Shown here: positions 9,932 through 19,729 of the stretch, one piece after another
How the letters are laid out: each line of letters starts with the position of its first letter
Position numbering within the stretch: the stretch's first letter is position 1
Origin: Marinobacterium lutimaris
Lineage (GTDB): Bacteria; Pseudomonadota; Gammaproteobacteria; Pseudomonadales; Balneatricaceae
Direction: 5' to 3'
Assembly (NCBI RefSeq): GCF_900108065.1
Contig: NZ_FNVQ01000002.1
Coordinates: 620,001-684,000 of the forward strand
DNA length: 64,000 nucleotides
Translations under genes and position numbers: made by a program
Notes under the pieces: model-generated
The model's database searches: none
What the model saw: only the letters and a program-made list of their open reading frames with translations
What the model was told of the DNA's origin: nothing

Positions 9932-12109
9932 GTGCCGATCAATCTACCCGTACAATCACTACAGCAGTTGCCGTCGAACAATGCCCCGCAGGGCGACGTT
10001 CGCGCCGAACTCGCTGCCGGCCGCACGCTGGAGGCAAGTGTACGGGAAGTCACTCCCGACCCACAGCGCCCCAACCTGTTCCGGATCAAGGTCGAGGTGC
10101 AAAGACAGCTGATGGAGCTGATAACCTCCCAGCCACTAAACACCGGCGCCCGTATCAACCTGAGCCAGGATGCCGCGGGTAAGCTTCAACTGGCACTGCT
10201 CAACGCCCAAAGCCAATCGCCACAGAACGCAGCAGCTCAGGCAAAAATCGCCAGCCAGCCTCCCCTGCTGCAACTGCGCATACCCAGCCAGGATCAAGGC
10301 AACACCAGCCTGTCCAGACTGCTTCCGATGGGCGAGGCGCAGATTGCGCGGGTCATCACTAACACTCCGGCGCCCCAGCCTTCCCAGGCAGGCACACAAC
10401 CACAGGCGCCACAACAGACATCCCAACCGGCACCTCAACCCGCAGCGCTCCCCTCATACCAAACAACGACGGGAAGCGGAGCCAGCTCTGCGCCCGCGGC
10501 TAGCGTGGCCAATCAAAACCAGGCGGGCGGTCCACAGGCATCCCAGCCACAGGCTGAAATCCCAGCAGCACAGGGCACGACATCTCGAGCACCCCAGCCT
10601 GGCAATGCGCCATCCAGCGGACAGGCTCAAACCAATACCAGCACGCCTGCTGCTGTTGCCGACGAGCCGGCTAACCGACCCACTCAATCGCTACCTTCGC
10701 AGCCCGCGCCTTCAAAAGCCGCTCCTTCAAACCCAACGCCTTCCAATCCAGCACTATCAGGCAGCGATACCGGCAGACCTCAGCCCTCTCATGGAGAGCA
10801 GACTGCAACGCGGCAACCGACACCGCCGCCAGCGCCTGCAACAACAGCAACGACAGCAACGACAGCCAGGGAACAAACATCGCTTCCCCGCGGTACTGCT
10901 ACGCCGCCCAGCTCTGCGACAGCCGCCGGGGAGCGCACAAATTCAGCACAGCAGCCTGCAACAGCTGCACGAGCCTCGCTGAATACCTCCAGCCCGGCGC
11001 CTCAGCCCGCCAAAGATGGTGCGGCACCACAACCGGCAACTCCGAATAACACAGCGGCGATACGCGCAAGCGCAGCACAGGGTTCGCCTGCACAGCCACT
11101 CCCTCAGCCCAGCTTTCAACCTCACACAGGCGGCATCACTCAGGTGACGCTTGCGGTCAATGGCCAACAGATCGAGCTGCTCAGCCCGAGACCACTACAG
11201 CCTGGACTCGAGGTGCAACTGACACGCACTGCGAATAACCAGGTACAGCTTCAAATTGCACCGCCCCGCAATGATAACGGTGCACAACTCAAATTACAGG
11301 AAGGGCTACAGCAAATATTGCGCGACAATTTGCCGCAGCAGCTACCTGCGGGCGATGCATTGAATCAAATGCGCCAGTTATCTGCGACAAGCCGGGGCGG
11401 CAACGATGCGGTGGCACAGGTGGTGAAATCATTACTCAGCCTGTTCAGCGTTGCGCCGAAAAGCGATGCGAAAACCACCCAGCAGGTGGTGCAGAACCAC
11501 CTCCAGTCCAGCGGTTTGATCGGCCTGACAAAAACGAATACCTCTGGCGGCAAACCTGAGCTACCGCCACTGCAGCAGCAGCTGGGAAAACTGAATCAGC
11601 TGGCAGAGCAATTGCCGCCCCAGGCACGGGAGCAGATGCTGACGCTGGTTAAAGGACTTCAGGCCCGTAGTGCCAGCCACCAGGCAACCAGCCTGCAAAA
11701 CTGGCAGGAACTGCCGGACGGCTCCCTCGAGAGGCAGTACCGGCTCGACCTTCCGATACGCCTGGATCGTGACCGTCTGGAAGACAGTGAGATCCGCATC
11801 CAGCAGCAGAAAAGACCCGATGAACAGGGGCGCTTCGTCTCCCAATGGTCGATTCAGCTGCATTTCGATCGCGAAGAACTCGGCAGCGTGGATGCCCATG
11901 TCAGCCTGCAGCAGGAGTGGCAGCTGAGTGCCCGATTCTGGGCCGAGCGGGATGACACTGCACACCTGATCCGCGAACAGCTGGACAGCTTTCAACAGCA
12001 ACTGGGCGCCAGCGGCTTCCAGGTCGAAGCGCTGCAGGTGCAACGCGGCCGGCCGCCGAGGGATACGCGCTCTCCCATCAATCACAGGCTGGTTGATCTG
12101 CACACATGA
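9932..12109 (+). CDS. Second FliK-like hook-length-control family protein
   Basis: The 725-residue product has a conserved-looking N-terminal part (about 1-110). A long Gln/Pro/Ala/Thr/Ser-rich region (about 115-395) follows, then a second folded part. The C-terminal domain (about 575-715) resembles the FliK Flg_hook domain (LHFDREELGSVDAHVSLQ). Known FliK acts as a secreted ruler that makes FlhB switch specificity. The canonical fliK is elsewhere (31825-33912), so this is a paralogue of uncertain role. GTG start at 9932 with AGGGAG upstream. Its TGA overlaps the ATG of the FlhB-like gene, suggesting the two act together. Confidence 0.75.
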   Translation: MPINLPVQSLQQLPSNNAPQGDVRAELAAGRTLEASVREVTPDPQRPNLFRIKVEVQRQLMELITSQPLNTGARINLSQDAAGKLQLALLNAQSQSPQNAAAQAKIASQPPLLQLRIPSQDQGNTSLSRLLPMGEAQIARVITNTPAPQPSQAGTQPQAPQQTSQPAPQPAALPSYQTTTGSGASSAPAASVANQNQAGGPQASQPQAEIPAAQGTTSRAPQPGNAPSSGQAQTNTSTPAAVADEPANRPTQSLPSQPAPSKAAPSNPTPSNPALSGSDTGRPQPSHGEQTATRQPTPPPAPATTATTATTAREQTSLPRGTATPPSSATAAGERTNSAQQPATAARASLNTSSPAPQPAKDGAAPQPATPNNTAAIRASAAQGSPAQPLPQPSFQPHTGGITQVTLAVNGQQIELLSPRPLQPGLEVQLTRTANNQVQLQIAPPRNDNGAQLKLQEGLQQILRDNLPQQLPAGDALNQMRQLSATSRGGNDAVAQVVKSLLSLFSVAPKSDAKTTQQVVQNHLQSSGLIGLTKTNTSGGKPELPPLQQQLGKLNQLAEQLPPQAREQMLTLVKGLQARSASHQATSLQNWQELPDGSLERQYRLDLPIRLDRDRLEDSEIRIQQQKRPDEQGRFVSQWSIQLHFDREELGSVDAHVSLQQEWQLSARFWAERDDTAHLIREQLDSFQQQLGASGFQVEALQVQRGRPPRDTRSPINHRLVDLHT

Positions 12110-12435
12110 ATGACAATAACGACTTCGATAAAGACGATGGTCTCAGCGGTGACTACAGCTCACTGAATCGCCAGGCGGTAGCGCTGAAATATGACCAGGA
12201 CGCGGGCACTGCACCGAAGATAACCGCCAAGGGTCAGGGGATAATTGCGGAGCAGATCATCCGCCTGGCGAAAGAGCACGATGTCCATATTTACGAAAGC
12301 CCGGAGCTGTTGGAAGTACTGATCCGGCTGGAGCTGGGGGACGAAATCCCTGAATCTCTCTATCGTGCCATCGCGGAGATTATCGCCTTTACCTACGGCC
12401 TTAAGAGAGAAGCAGACGCGAAGGAAGAAAGCTGA
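12106..12435 (+). CDS. Stand-alone FlhB C-terminal (EscU/YscU-like) domain protein
   Basis: The 109-residue product lacks membrane helices. Residues 24-100 (AVALKYDQDAG through PESLYRAIAEIIAFTYGL) match the cytosolic domain of FlhB after the autocleavage site. Compare SVAIRYDQSRGNAP and PLGLYKSVAQVLAYVYQL in the full FlhB at 26415-27560. The NPTH cleavage tetrapeptide is absent: NRQ stands where NPTHY would be, so the fragment looks like a pre-cleaved FlhB_CC. It is coupled by ATGA overlap to the FliK-like gene. Similar small proteins are known in other flagellated bacteria; the function here is inferred. Confidence 0.85.
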   Translation: MNDNNDFDKDDGLSGDYSSLNRQAVALKYDQDAGTAPKITAKGQGIIAEQIIRLAKEHDVHIYESPELLEVLIRLELGDEIPESLYRAIAEIIAFTYGLKREADAKEES

Positions 12436-12493
12436 AGGAGGAGGCTAGCTGAAGGGGCACTTCGCCGGTCTGAAGGGTTAACTCAACCAGGGC

Positions 12494-12910
12494 TCAATGA
12501 CGCTGCTGTGGCAGGGCCTCGCCGGTATGCAGTTCACGATGCAGCAGCGCCATCAACTCAGCTTCTGGTCTACCGATACCGCAGCTGCGCACCAGATCAT
12601 CCACATCCGCGCCCATTTCCATCAGTTTCGCTGCCTGGTTATAAGCGAGGACGCCCGGATCACGGTTTTCCAGCTCCTGCTGTTTTTCTACCGTAATATT
12701 GAGCAGGTGCTCAATCGCCAGCAATCGTTTACCCATACCGATAGAGCCATTGGTCATGGCGCGAATCTCGTTACGCAGCACATTGATCAATGCCTGCTGG
12801 CGTCGTTCCTGACGTCGCAGGCGCAGCATCAGCACGACGCAAAGCGCCAACGTCGCAAGGCTGACGAGGGAAAATAGCAAAACGATCAGATTATTGGCAC
12901 TCAGATCCAT
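12494..12910 (-). CDS. DUF2802 family membrane-anchored protein
   Basis: The 138-residue protein has one N-terminal membrane helix (about residues 7-29, NLIVLLFSLVSLATLALCVVLML). A basic, coiled-coil-prone stretch (RLRRQERRQQALINVLRNEIRAM) follows, then a short C-terminal helical domain (MEMGADVDDLVRSCGIGRPEAELMALLHRE) that looks like a degenerate helix-turn-helix. It sits at the end of the chemotaxis operon after parP, as in Pseudomonas. I chose ATG 12910; a GTG lies one codon upstream. Molecular function unknown. Confidence 0.85.
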   Translation of the reverse strand: MDLSANNLIVLLFSLVSLATLALCVVLMLRLRRQERRQQALINVLRNEIRAMTNGSIGMGKRLLAIEHLLNITVEKQQELENRDPGVLAYNQAAKLMEMGADVDDLVRSCGIGRPEAELMALLHRELHTGEALPQQRH

Positions 12911-13013
12911 CACAGGCCTGTCTCAGAAAGAACCTGCGCCCATCGACAAGACGGACGCAACGTCAATCACCCGATTGTAACCCAAGCGGCGGGTAGCGAC
13001 GAATGGATAAATC

Positions 13014-13887
<874 letters not shown>

Positions 13888-13895
<8 letters not shown>

Positions 13896-14676
13896 TAGCC
13901 TGACCCTCTCTGCGCTGTTCCAGCAGGTTTCTCAACAGCTTCGCATAGGCATGAACACCGCGGCTGCCCGCATCCATCGATGAAGGCACCAGCCCCTTCA
14001 AACTGGCGTTACGGAACTTGGTATCCACAGGCACCACCGCGGTGGAGATGTTGTCTTCATAACGCTTATGCAGCTCACGCAGACTACTGACAGAAGCCTG
14101 GGTGCGGCGGTCGTAAAACGTGGGGATAATGGTGTACTCCAACTTGTTGCGACGCGCACGATTGACCATTTCAATGGTGCGCACCATGCGCTGAAGGCCT
14201 TTCAACGCCAGAAACTCGGTCTGCACCGGGACCAGCAGGTGATTGCACGCCGCCAGAGCGTTGACCATCAGCACACCGAGTACCGGCGGGCTGTCGATCA
14301 ATACAAAATCATAGCTCTGCTTCTGGGTGGCAAGCGCCTTGGCCACCTGCAGCCCCATCCCCTCTTTACCTACAGCGCGACGTTCCAGAGTCGCCAGCGC
14401 GGTGGATGCAGGCATCAGGTCGATACCCGGCTGAGAACTGGGCAGAATCAGGCTTTTGGTGCGTTTCTCATCCACCTGCAGCTGCTCAAACAGGTCGTAG
14501 ACACTGTGCTCGAGCTCATCCGGATCAAAGCGGAAATAACTGGTCAGGGAACCATGGGGATCCAGGTCCACCAGCAGCACCTTGTAACCCACATCGGCCA
14601 ATAATCCCGCCAGGGTTACCACCGTGGTCGTTTTACCGACCCCGCCTTTCTGGTTAGCAACAGCCCACACCTGCAT
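13888..14676 (-). CDS. parC: ParA-type ATPase ParC for polar positioning of chemotaxis arrays
   Basis: MinD/ParA-family ATPase. The deviant Walker A motif KGGVGKTT is at residues 10-17, and the Walker B-like [13 protein letters not shown] follows near 33-46. Length 262 fits Soj/ParC. It lies between motD and parP in the chemotaxis operon, the standard place for ParC, which recruits ParP and chemosensory arrays to the pole. This is not a chromosome-partition ParA: there is no parB neighbour and the context is purely chemotactic. The alternative name is parA/soj. Confidence 0.88.
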
Positions 14677-14688
14677 AGCAATTTCCCG

Positions 14689-15591
14689 TTAGTCTTCCGG
14701 CCTGGCCTGACGGATCAGAATGCCGTCTTGCGTTTCAACCTGTTCCAGCGCCGGCGGCGCCTTCTCTTGTTCCTGCTCGGTCAGCATTTCGCTGACTGCA
14801 TCATTACTGACCTGCTCACTGCCGAAAGAGGCCACCGCCCGACGCACTTTCTCATCACGAGACACAACAATCACTATGCGCCGGTTCAGTCTCCGCCCCT
14901 CAGCGGTACGGTTGCTGTAGGCGGGCTGAAATTCACCATAGCCAACGGCAGCCATCTGCTGCGGCGATACGCCGTTCATCGCCAGCAGCCTGACCACCGC
15001 TGCCGCCCGTGCCGCGGACAGCTCCCAGTTGGAGGGATAGCGGTCGGTAGAGATCGGCTCGTTATCGGTAAACCCTTCGACGTGGATGGGGTTTTCAATT
15101 TCGCGCAGTTCTGCCGCGATCTGCGACAGAATCCTGTCGGCCTCAATAGCCGGTATCGCTCCCCCACTCCCGAACAGCAGGCTGGAACGCAGTTCGATAG
15201 AGAACCAGAGGTCAGAGCCCTGAACCTCTACTTCGCCACCGGCAATCTCCTTACTGAAGTCCGCTTCCAGTCGCGCCCGCAGGTCATTCAGCAACCGGGT
15301 CTCGCCCTCATCGGCGGGACCAACCAGAGTCGCAGCGGCCTGCTCCCGGCTCTCACCACCTTCGAGAATACCGCTGCCGCCCTCCACTGCGGGGCTTGAG
15401 CCTCGCATCACTCCCGGCCCGGAAAACACATCGGACAGAGCTTCCGTCATGCGCCGGTATTTCTCTTCGTTAACCTGGGAGATGGCGTACATCACAACAA
15501 AAAAGGCAAAGAGCAGAGTGACGAAATCCGCCCAGGAAAGCACCCAGCGATCCAGCGGAGCGTCCGGTTCAGGAGGCCTTCTTCGCGGCAT
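14689..15591 (-). CDS. motD: Flagellar stator protein MotD (MotB family)
   Basis: Stator subunit that anchors to peptidoglycan and conducts ions with MotC. The single membrane helix near residues 20-40 (SWADFVTLLFAFFVVMYAIS) contains the conserved ion-binding Asp22. An OmpA-like domain follows (about 150-265), with FTDNEPISTDRYPSNWELSAARA and the GYGEFQP segment. Length 300 is normal. The start ATG at 15591 overlaps motC by 23 bp. Many polar flagellates have a second stator pair, MotAB, elsewhere. Confidence 0.93.
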   Translation of the reverse strand: MPRRRPPEPDAPLDRWVLSWADFVTLLFAFFVVMYAISQVNEEKYRRMTEALSDVFSGPGVMRGSSPAVEGGSGILEGGESREQAAATLVGPADEGETRLLNDLRARLEADFSKEIAGGEVEVQGSDLWFSIELRSSLLFGSGGAIPAIEADRILSQIAAELREIENPIHVEGFTDNEPISTDRYPSNWELSAARAAAVVRLLAMNGVSPQQMAAVGYGEFQPAYSNRTAEGRRLNRRIVIVVSRDEKVRRAVASFGSEQVSNDAVSEMLTEQEQEKAPPALEQVETQDGILIRQARPED

Positions 15592-16330
15592 AATCGGTCT
15601 CCAGGTAGCCCTGCAGGCGCTGGCGGATCACCTCCGGGCTCTGGCCCTCGGCGATAAACACCAGTCCGTCCATCAGCATCTCGTGATACTGCGCACGCCC
15701 CTGCACCAGCCGTTTAATCTTATTGGCGGTAGGGATCAGCAGCAGGTTGGCCAGGGCCACACCATAGATTGTCGAAACAAAGGCGGTGGCGATGCCGTGC
15801 CCAAGGGTTTCCGGCTCAGCCAGGTTCGCCATCACCTGGATCAGCCCAAGTACGGTACCGATGATCCCCAGCGTGGGTGCATAACCACCCAGGCTTTCGA
15901 TCACCCGAACCGCCTGAAGGTCACGTTGCTCACGCGCAATCAGATCCACCTCCAGTATGGAGCGGATCATCTCCGGCGGTCGCCCATCGGCAAGTAGTTG
16001 AAGGCCATTTGCGACGAAGGCGTCCTCACACTTGCCGGCCTCGGCCTCAAGCGTGATCAGACCGCGCTTGCGGGCCTGCTGACACCAGTCGCGCAGCGCC
16101 TGGTTGCCGGCGTTGAAGTCCGGTTCATCGGTACGATAAGCCCAACCGAAGAGCCGCCAGGCACGGCGAAAGTCCTCTCGCGGCGACTGCACCATGGCCG
16201 CAGCCAGTGTGCCGCCAACGACGATCAGTGCCGCGGTGGGGTTATAGAGTTCAGACAGGTCGCCGCCGCCGACATAATTGCCACCGACTATGGCTACGAA
16301 AGCGACCAGTATCCCGAGGAATCCAAACAT
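15569..16330 (-). CDS. motC: Flagellar stator protein MotC (MotA family)
   Basis: Four-helix stator subunit that turns ion flow into torque. N-terminal helix FGFLGILVAFVAIVGG is followed by a second near residues 30-45, with the last two helices at about 145-200 (ESLGGYAPTLGIIGTVLGLI; IYGVALANLLLIPTANKI). Proline and glycine residues typical of MotA are present. I use ATG 16330, which overlaps the cheB stop as TGATG, giving 253 residues. A GTG at 16345 would extend it by five residues inside cheB. Confidence 0.93.
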   Translation of the reverse strand: MFGFLGILVAFVAIVGGNYVGGGDLSELYNPTAALIVVGGTLAAAMVQSPREDFRRAWRLFGWAYRTDEPDFNAGNQALRDWCQQARKRGLITLEAEAGKCEDAFVANGLQLLADGRPPEMIRSILEVDLIAREQRDLQAVRVIESLGGYAPTLGIIGTVLGLIQVMANLAEPETLGHGIATAFVSTIYGVALANLLLIPTANKIKRLVQGRAQYHEMLMDGLVFIAEGQSPEVIRQRLQGYLETDYAAKKAS

Positions 16331-17571
16331 CAGCTTTGCCTGCACTGTTTAGCCAACAAAGGGCCTATATCCTCTAGATCAAGAATCTCGTCCGCCAGAC
16401 CTGCATTCACCACAGCCTGGGGCATACCGTAAATTGTGCAGCTATCCCGGCTCTGCGCCCAGATCCTGGCGCCTTCGCGCTTGAGCAACTTGGCGCCATC
16501 GCAGCCGTCGGCGCCCATACCGGTCAGAATCAACGCCAGCACCTTGGCGCCGTATGCCTTGGCCGCTGACGCATAGGTCACATCCACACTGGGCTTGTAG
16601 GTCAGTTTGGTATCGCCTTCGAGAATACGGATGCGGTCGGTCTGGCGTGGATCGATCATCATCTGCAGGCCGCCCGGCGCCAGCAGGGCAACACCTGGAC
16701 GCAAGCGATCTCCATCCGCCGCTTCTTTCACCTCCAGCGCACACTGCTGGTTAAGGCGCTCGGCAAACACCTGGGTGAAGGTTTTCGGCATGTGCTGCAC
16801 CAGCAGCACGGGATAGGGAAAACCGGCCGGAATTGCTGTGAGTATTTTCTGTAACGCCGCGGGACCACCGGTAGAGGTACCGATCACGACGATTCGGCAG
16901 TCCGGAAACTTGACCTTGGCGGGGCTACTGGTCGGTACCGTCGCCACCGGAGGCGGAGCAGGCCGGGGCGCTGCGGCTCGAACGGGAACCTCCCGCGCTG
17001 CCGGCGAGGCTGTCGCAGTTGACGGAGTACGTACCGAAGTCTGGGCAGAACGCGGCACTCGGGCAGCCGGGCGCTCAGGCGTAGGGCTGTCAGGGCGGAA
17101 AACCATGCTTGACGAGGTGTTGGCTCTGGAGCGTGGATGACGATGCTCAAACACGGAGCCAGAGCGAAAACGCCGGTTAGAGCCCAGCGCCAGAATACGC
17201 TCCAGCAGCTGGGTACGGATACTCTGGCTCTTATCCATCCAGGCGCGAATATCCTTGGGCAGATAATCGGCTGCCCCCGCATCCAGGGCCTCCAGAGTGA
17301 TACGGGCGCCCTCATGGGTCAGCGACGACAACATCAGTACATTCGTGGGACATTCCCGCATGATGATCCGCACCGCGTCTATGCCGTTTAGCTGCGGCAT
17401 CTCGACGTCCATGGTGATCACATCGGGCTTGAGTTCACGGGCTTTTTCGACCGCCTCGCGGCCATTGACCGCGCTGCCGACCACTTCAACCCGTCTGTCG
17501 TCGCGCAAAATCTCTTCGATGCGATGGCGAAAAAAACCCGAGTCATCAACGACCAGAACACGAACCGTCAT
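16330..17571 (-). CDS. cheB: Chemotaxis protein-glutamate methylesterase CheB
   Basis: Demethylates and deamidates chemoreceptor glutamates to reset sensitivity. The receiver domain (1-120) has phospho-acceptor Asp55. The methylesterase domain (about 224-410) has the triad Ser233 (GTSTGG), His260 (LLVQHMP) and Asp355 (GMGADG). The linker of about 100 residues is Pro/Ala/Ser/Arg-rich and longer than in E. coli, bringing the total to 413. Located between cheA and motC. Confidence 0.96.
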   Translation of the reverse strand: MTVRVLVVDDSGFFRHRIEEILRDDRRVEVVGSAVNGREAVEKARELKPDVITMDVEMPQLNGIDAVRIIMRECPTNVLMLSSLTHEGARITLEALDAGAADYLPKDIRAWMDKSQSIRTQLLERILALGSNRRFRSGSVFEHRHPRSRANTSSSMVFRPDSPTPERPAARVPRSAQTSVRTPSTATASPAAREVPVRAAAPRPAPPPVATVPTSSPAKVKFPDCRIVVIGTSTGGPAALQKILTAIPAGFPYPVLLVQHMPKTFTQVFAERLNQQCALEVKEAADGDRLRPGVALLAPGGLQMMIDPRQTDRIRILEGDTKLTYKPSVDVTYASAAKAYGAKVLALILTGMGADGCDGAKLLKREGARIWAQSRDSCTIYGMPQAVVNAGLADEILDLEDIGPLLAKQCRQS

Positions 17572-17607
17572 CTAGGCTCTCCAACCCGGGCTTTTCCGCG
17601 CACTCGA

Positions 17608-19716
17608 TCAGGTCTGCGCATAACGTTTCAGCAGATTCGGAATATCGATGATCAGTGCAATCCGCCCGTCGCCGGTAATGGTCGCACCAGACAGCCCCGG
17701 AGTACCGTGCAGAATCGTACCCAGCGGCTTGATCACCACCTCTTCCTGGCCCACCAGTTGATCGACGACAAAGCCCACACGAGTGGTACCCACGGTCACG
17801 ATCACCACATGGCCGTGCTCCGGCAGAGCTTCATTCTGCTTGCCATTCACCAGCCAGCGCTTGAGATGGAACAGCGGTATCGCCTGATCACGCACGATGA
17901 TCGCCGCCTGCCCATCAACAATATTGGTCTTGGTCAGATCGAGGTTGAAAATCTCGTTTACGTTCACCAGCGGCAGCGCGAAGGCCTGGTTTTCGAGAAT
18001 CACCATCAGGGTCGGCATGATCGCCAGTGTCAGAGGCACCTGGATCGCAATGCGAGTACCCTGCCCCATGACGGAATCGATGCTGAGTGTACCGTTGAGC
18101 TGGGTGATCTTGGTTTTGACCACATCCATGCCCACGCCACGACCGGAAACGTCGGAAACCTCGGTCTTGGTGGAGAAGCCGGCCTGGAAGATCAGGTTGA
18201 AACACTCCTGATCGCTAAGGCGACGTGCAGCTTCTTCATCCAGCATGCCACGTTTCACCGCCAGGCTACGCAGCTTCTCCGGGTCCATACCGGCGCCGTC
18301 ATCCTGGATAATCAGCAGGATGTGATCGCCTTCCTGTTCTGCGGAGAGCAGCACATGGCCTTCACGGGGCTTGCCAGCTCGCGCACGGACATCCGGCGCT
18401 TCGATACCGTGGTCGACCGCGTTACGAACCAGGTGGATCAACGGGTCGGCCAGCGCTTCGACCAGGTTTTTATCCAGGTCGGTCTCTTCACCGCGCAGCT
18501 CCAGGCGAACCTCTTTCTGCAGGCTGCGGGACAGGTCACGGATCAGCCTGGGAAAACGCCCAAACACCTTTTTTACCGGCTGCATACGGGTCTTCATAAC
18601 GGAAGACTGCAGATCGGCCGTCACCATATCCAGCGTACCGACCGCCTTGCCCATCTCCTCGTCTTCCTGGCTGACACCGAGACGTACCAGGCGGTTACGC
18701 ACGAGCACCAGCTCACCGACCATGTTCATGATCTTGTCGAGCAGACGGGTATCAACGCGAACGTTGCTTTCCTGAGTCGGCTTATGCGCGGCTGTTGCTG
18801 CAGGAGCCGCCGCACGCGCGGCTTCAGCCGCAGGAGCTTTCGATGCCACGGGCTCTGCCGCTGCGGCCGGCTTAGCGGCTACCGGCTCAGATCGAGGAGC
18901 CGCTGCTCGCGGCGCAGGCGCACTCTCTGCAGGTGCGGCTCCGGAGAACGCCCCTTTGCCCTCTGACTGCAACTGATCCAGCAGGCTTTCGAATTCGTCT
19001 TCGGTGATCAGATCACCGTCTCCCGAAACCGCAGTTTCAGGCACACTGGCTGCCGCCACATGGGGCTTTTCATTGCCGGGAGCACCGCCGGCACCATGCA
19101 GATCATCCAGCAGAGCTTCAAACTCATCTTCGGTGATCAGATCCGATTCAGGCGTTCCAGCCGGCGCCTCGTTTGCCACGCTTTCGCTGGAGGCACCAGC
19201 GAGATCGCCAAGCAGCGCCTCGAAATCATCGTTAGGCGTGTTCGGATTCGTCGGCAGAGGCTCTTGCGGCTGAGCTGGCGGTTGTTTAGCCGCTGCAGAC
19301 GCAGCGGGCGCGGAACTGGCCGGGCCACGTCCTTCCGCGAAGTCGATCAGCCGCTGTAACAGCTCGGGCGAGGCATGATCCGGCTCGATGCCGTTGCGGA
19401 CCGAGTCGAACATGGAGTTGACCTCGTCCAGCGCCTGAAGCACCAGGTCCATCAGCTCCTGGGTAACGCTGAGCTCGCCGTTACGCAGTTCATCGAACAG
19501 GTTTTCAGCCTTGTGGCAGCAATCCACCATGGCATCGAGCTGCAGGAAACCGGCTCCGCCTTTGACGGTATGAAAACCGCGAAAAATAGCATTCAGAAGG
19601 TCGCGGTCTTCAGGGCGTTGCTCAAGGTCTACGAGCTGCTCGGACAGCTGCTCAAGAATCTCCCCCGCTTCGACAAGAAAATCATCGAGAATTTCCTGAT
19701 CGGCATCGAAACTCAT
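17608..19716 (-). CDS. cheA: Chemotaxis sensor histidine kinase CheA
   Basis: Autophosphorylates and passes phosphate to CheY and CheB. The Hpt domain has His49 (FRGFHTVKGGAGF). The linker to about residue 310 contains three copies of an acidic motif (FEALLGDL, then ITEDEFEALLDDLHG and ITEDEFESLLDQLQS). Dimerisation helices follow, then the ATPase domain with the N box (HLVRNAVDHGIE), G1 (IQDDGAGMD) and G2 (GRGVGMDVV), and a C-terminal CheW-like regulatory domain. Length 702. ATG at 19716 with AGGAG upstream. The linker motifs may be the pole-localisation region that ParP/ParC bind. Confidence 0.96.
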   Translation of the reverse strand: MSFDADQEILDDFLVEAGEILEQLSEQLVDLEQRPEDRDLLNAIFRGFHTVKGGAGFLQLDAMVDCCHKAENLFDELRNGELSVTQELMDLVLQALDEVNSMFDSVRNGIEPDHASPELLQRLIDFAEGRGPASSAPAASAAAKQPPAQPQEPLPTNPNTPNDDFEALLGDLAGASSESVANEAPAGTPESDLITEDEFEALLDDLHGAGGAPGNEKPHVAAASVPETAVSGDGDLITEDEFESLLDQLQSEGKGAFSGAAPAESAPAPRAAAPRSEPVAAKPAAAAEPVASKAPAAEAARAAAPAATAAHKPTQESNVRVDTRLLDKIMNMVGELVLVRNRLVRLGVSQEDEEMGKAVGTLDMVTADLQSSVMKTRMQPVKKVFGRFPRLIRDLSRSLQKEVRLELRGEETDLDKNLVEALADPLIHLVRNAVDHGIEAPDVRARAGKPREGHVLLSAEQEGDHILLIIQDDGAGMDPEKLRSLAVKRGMLDEEAARRLSDQECFNLIFQAGFSTKTEVSDVSGRGVGMDVVKTKITQLNGTLSIDSVMGQGTRIAIQVPLTLAIMPTLMVILENQAFALPLVNVNEIFNLDLTKTNIVDGQAAIIVRDQAIPLFHLKRWLVNGKQNEALPEHGHVVIVTVGTTRVGFVVDQLVGQEEVVIKPLGTILHGTPGLSGATITGDGRIALIIDIPNLLKRYAQT

Positions 19717-19729
19717 CGGGTACTCCTAC

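Noticed and set aside
17524-18966. Plus-strand 480-codon open frame over cheA
   Set aside because: Shadow of cheA caused by high GC at third positions; no start signal and no recognisable domain.
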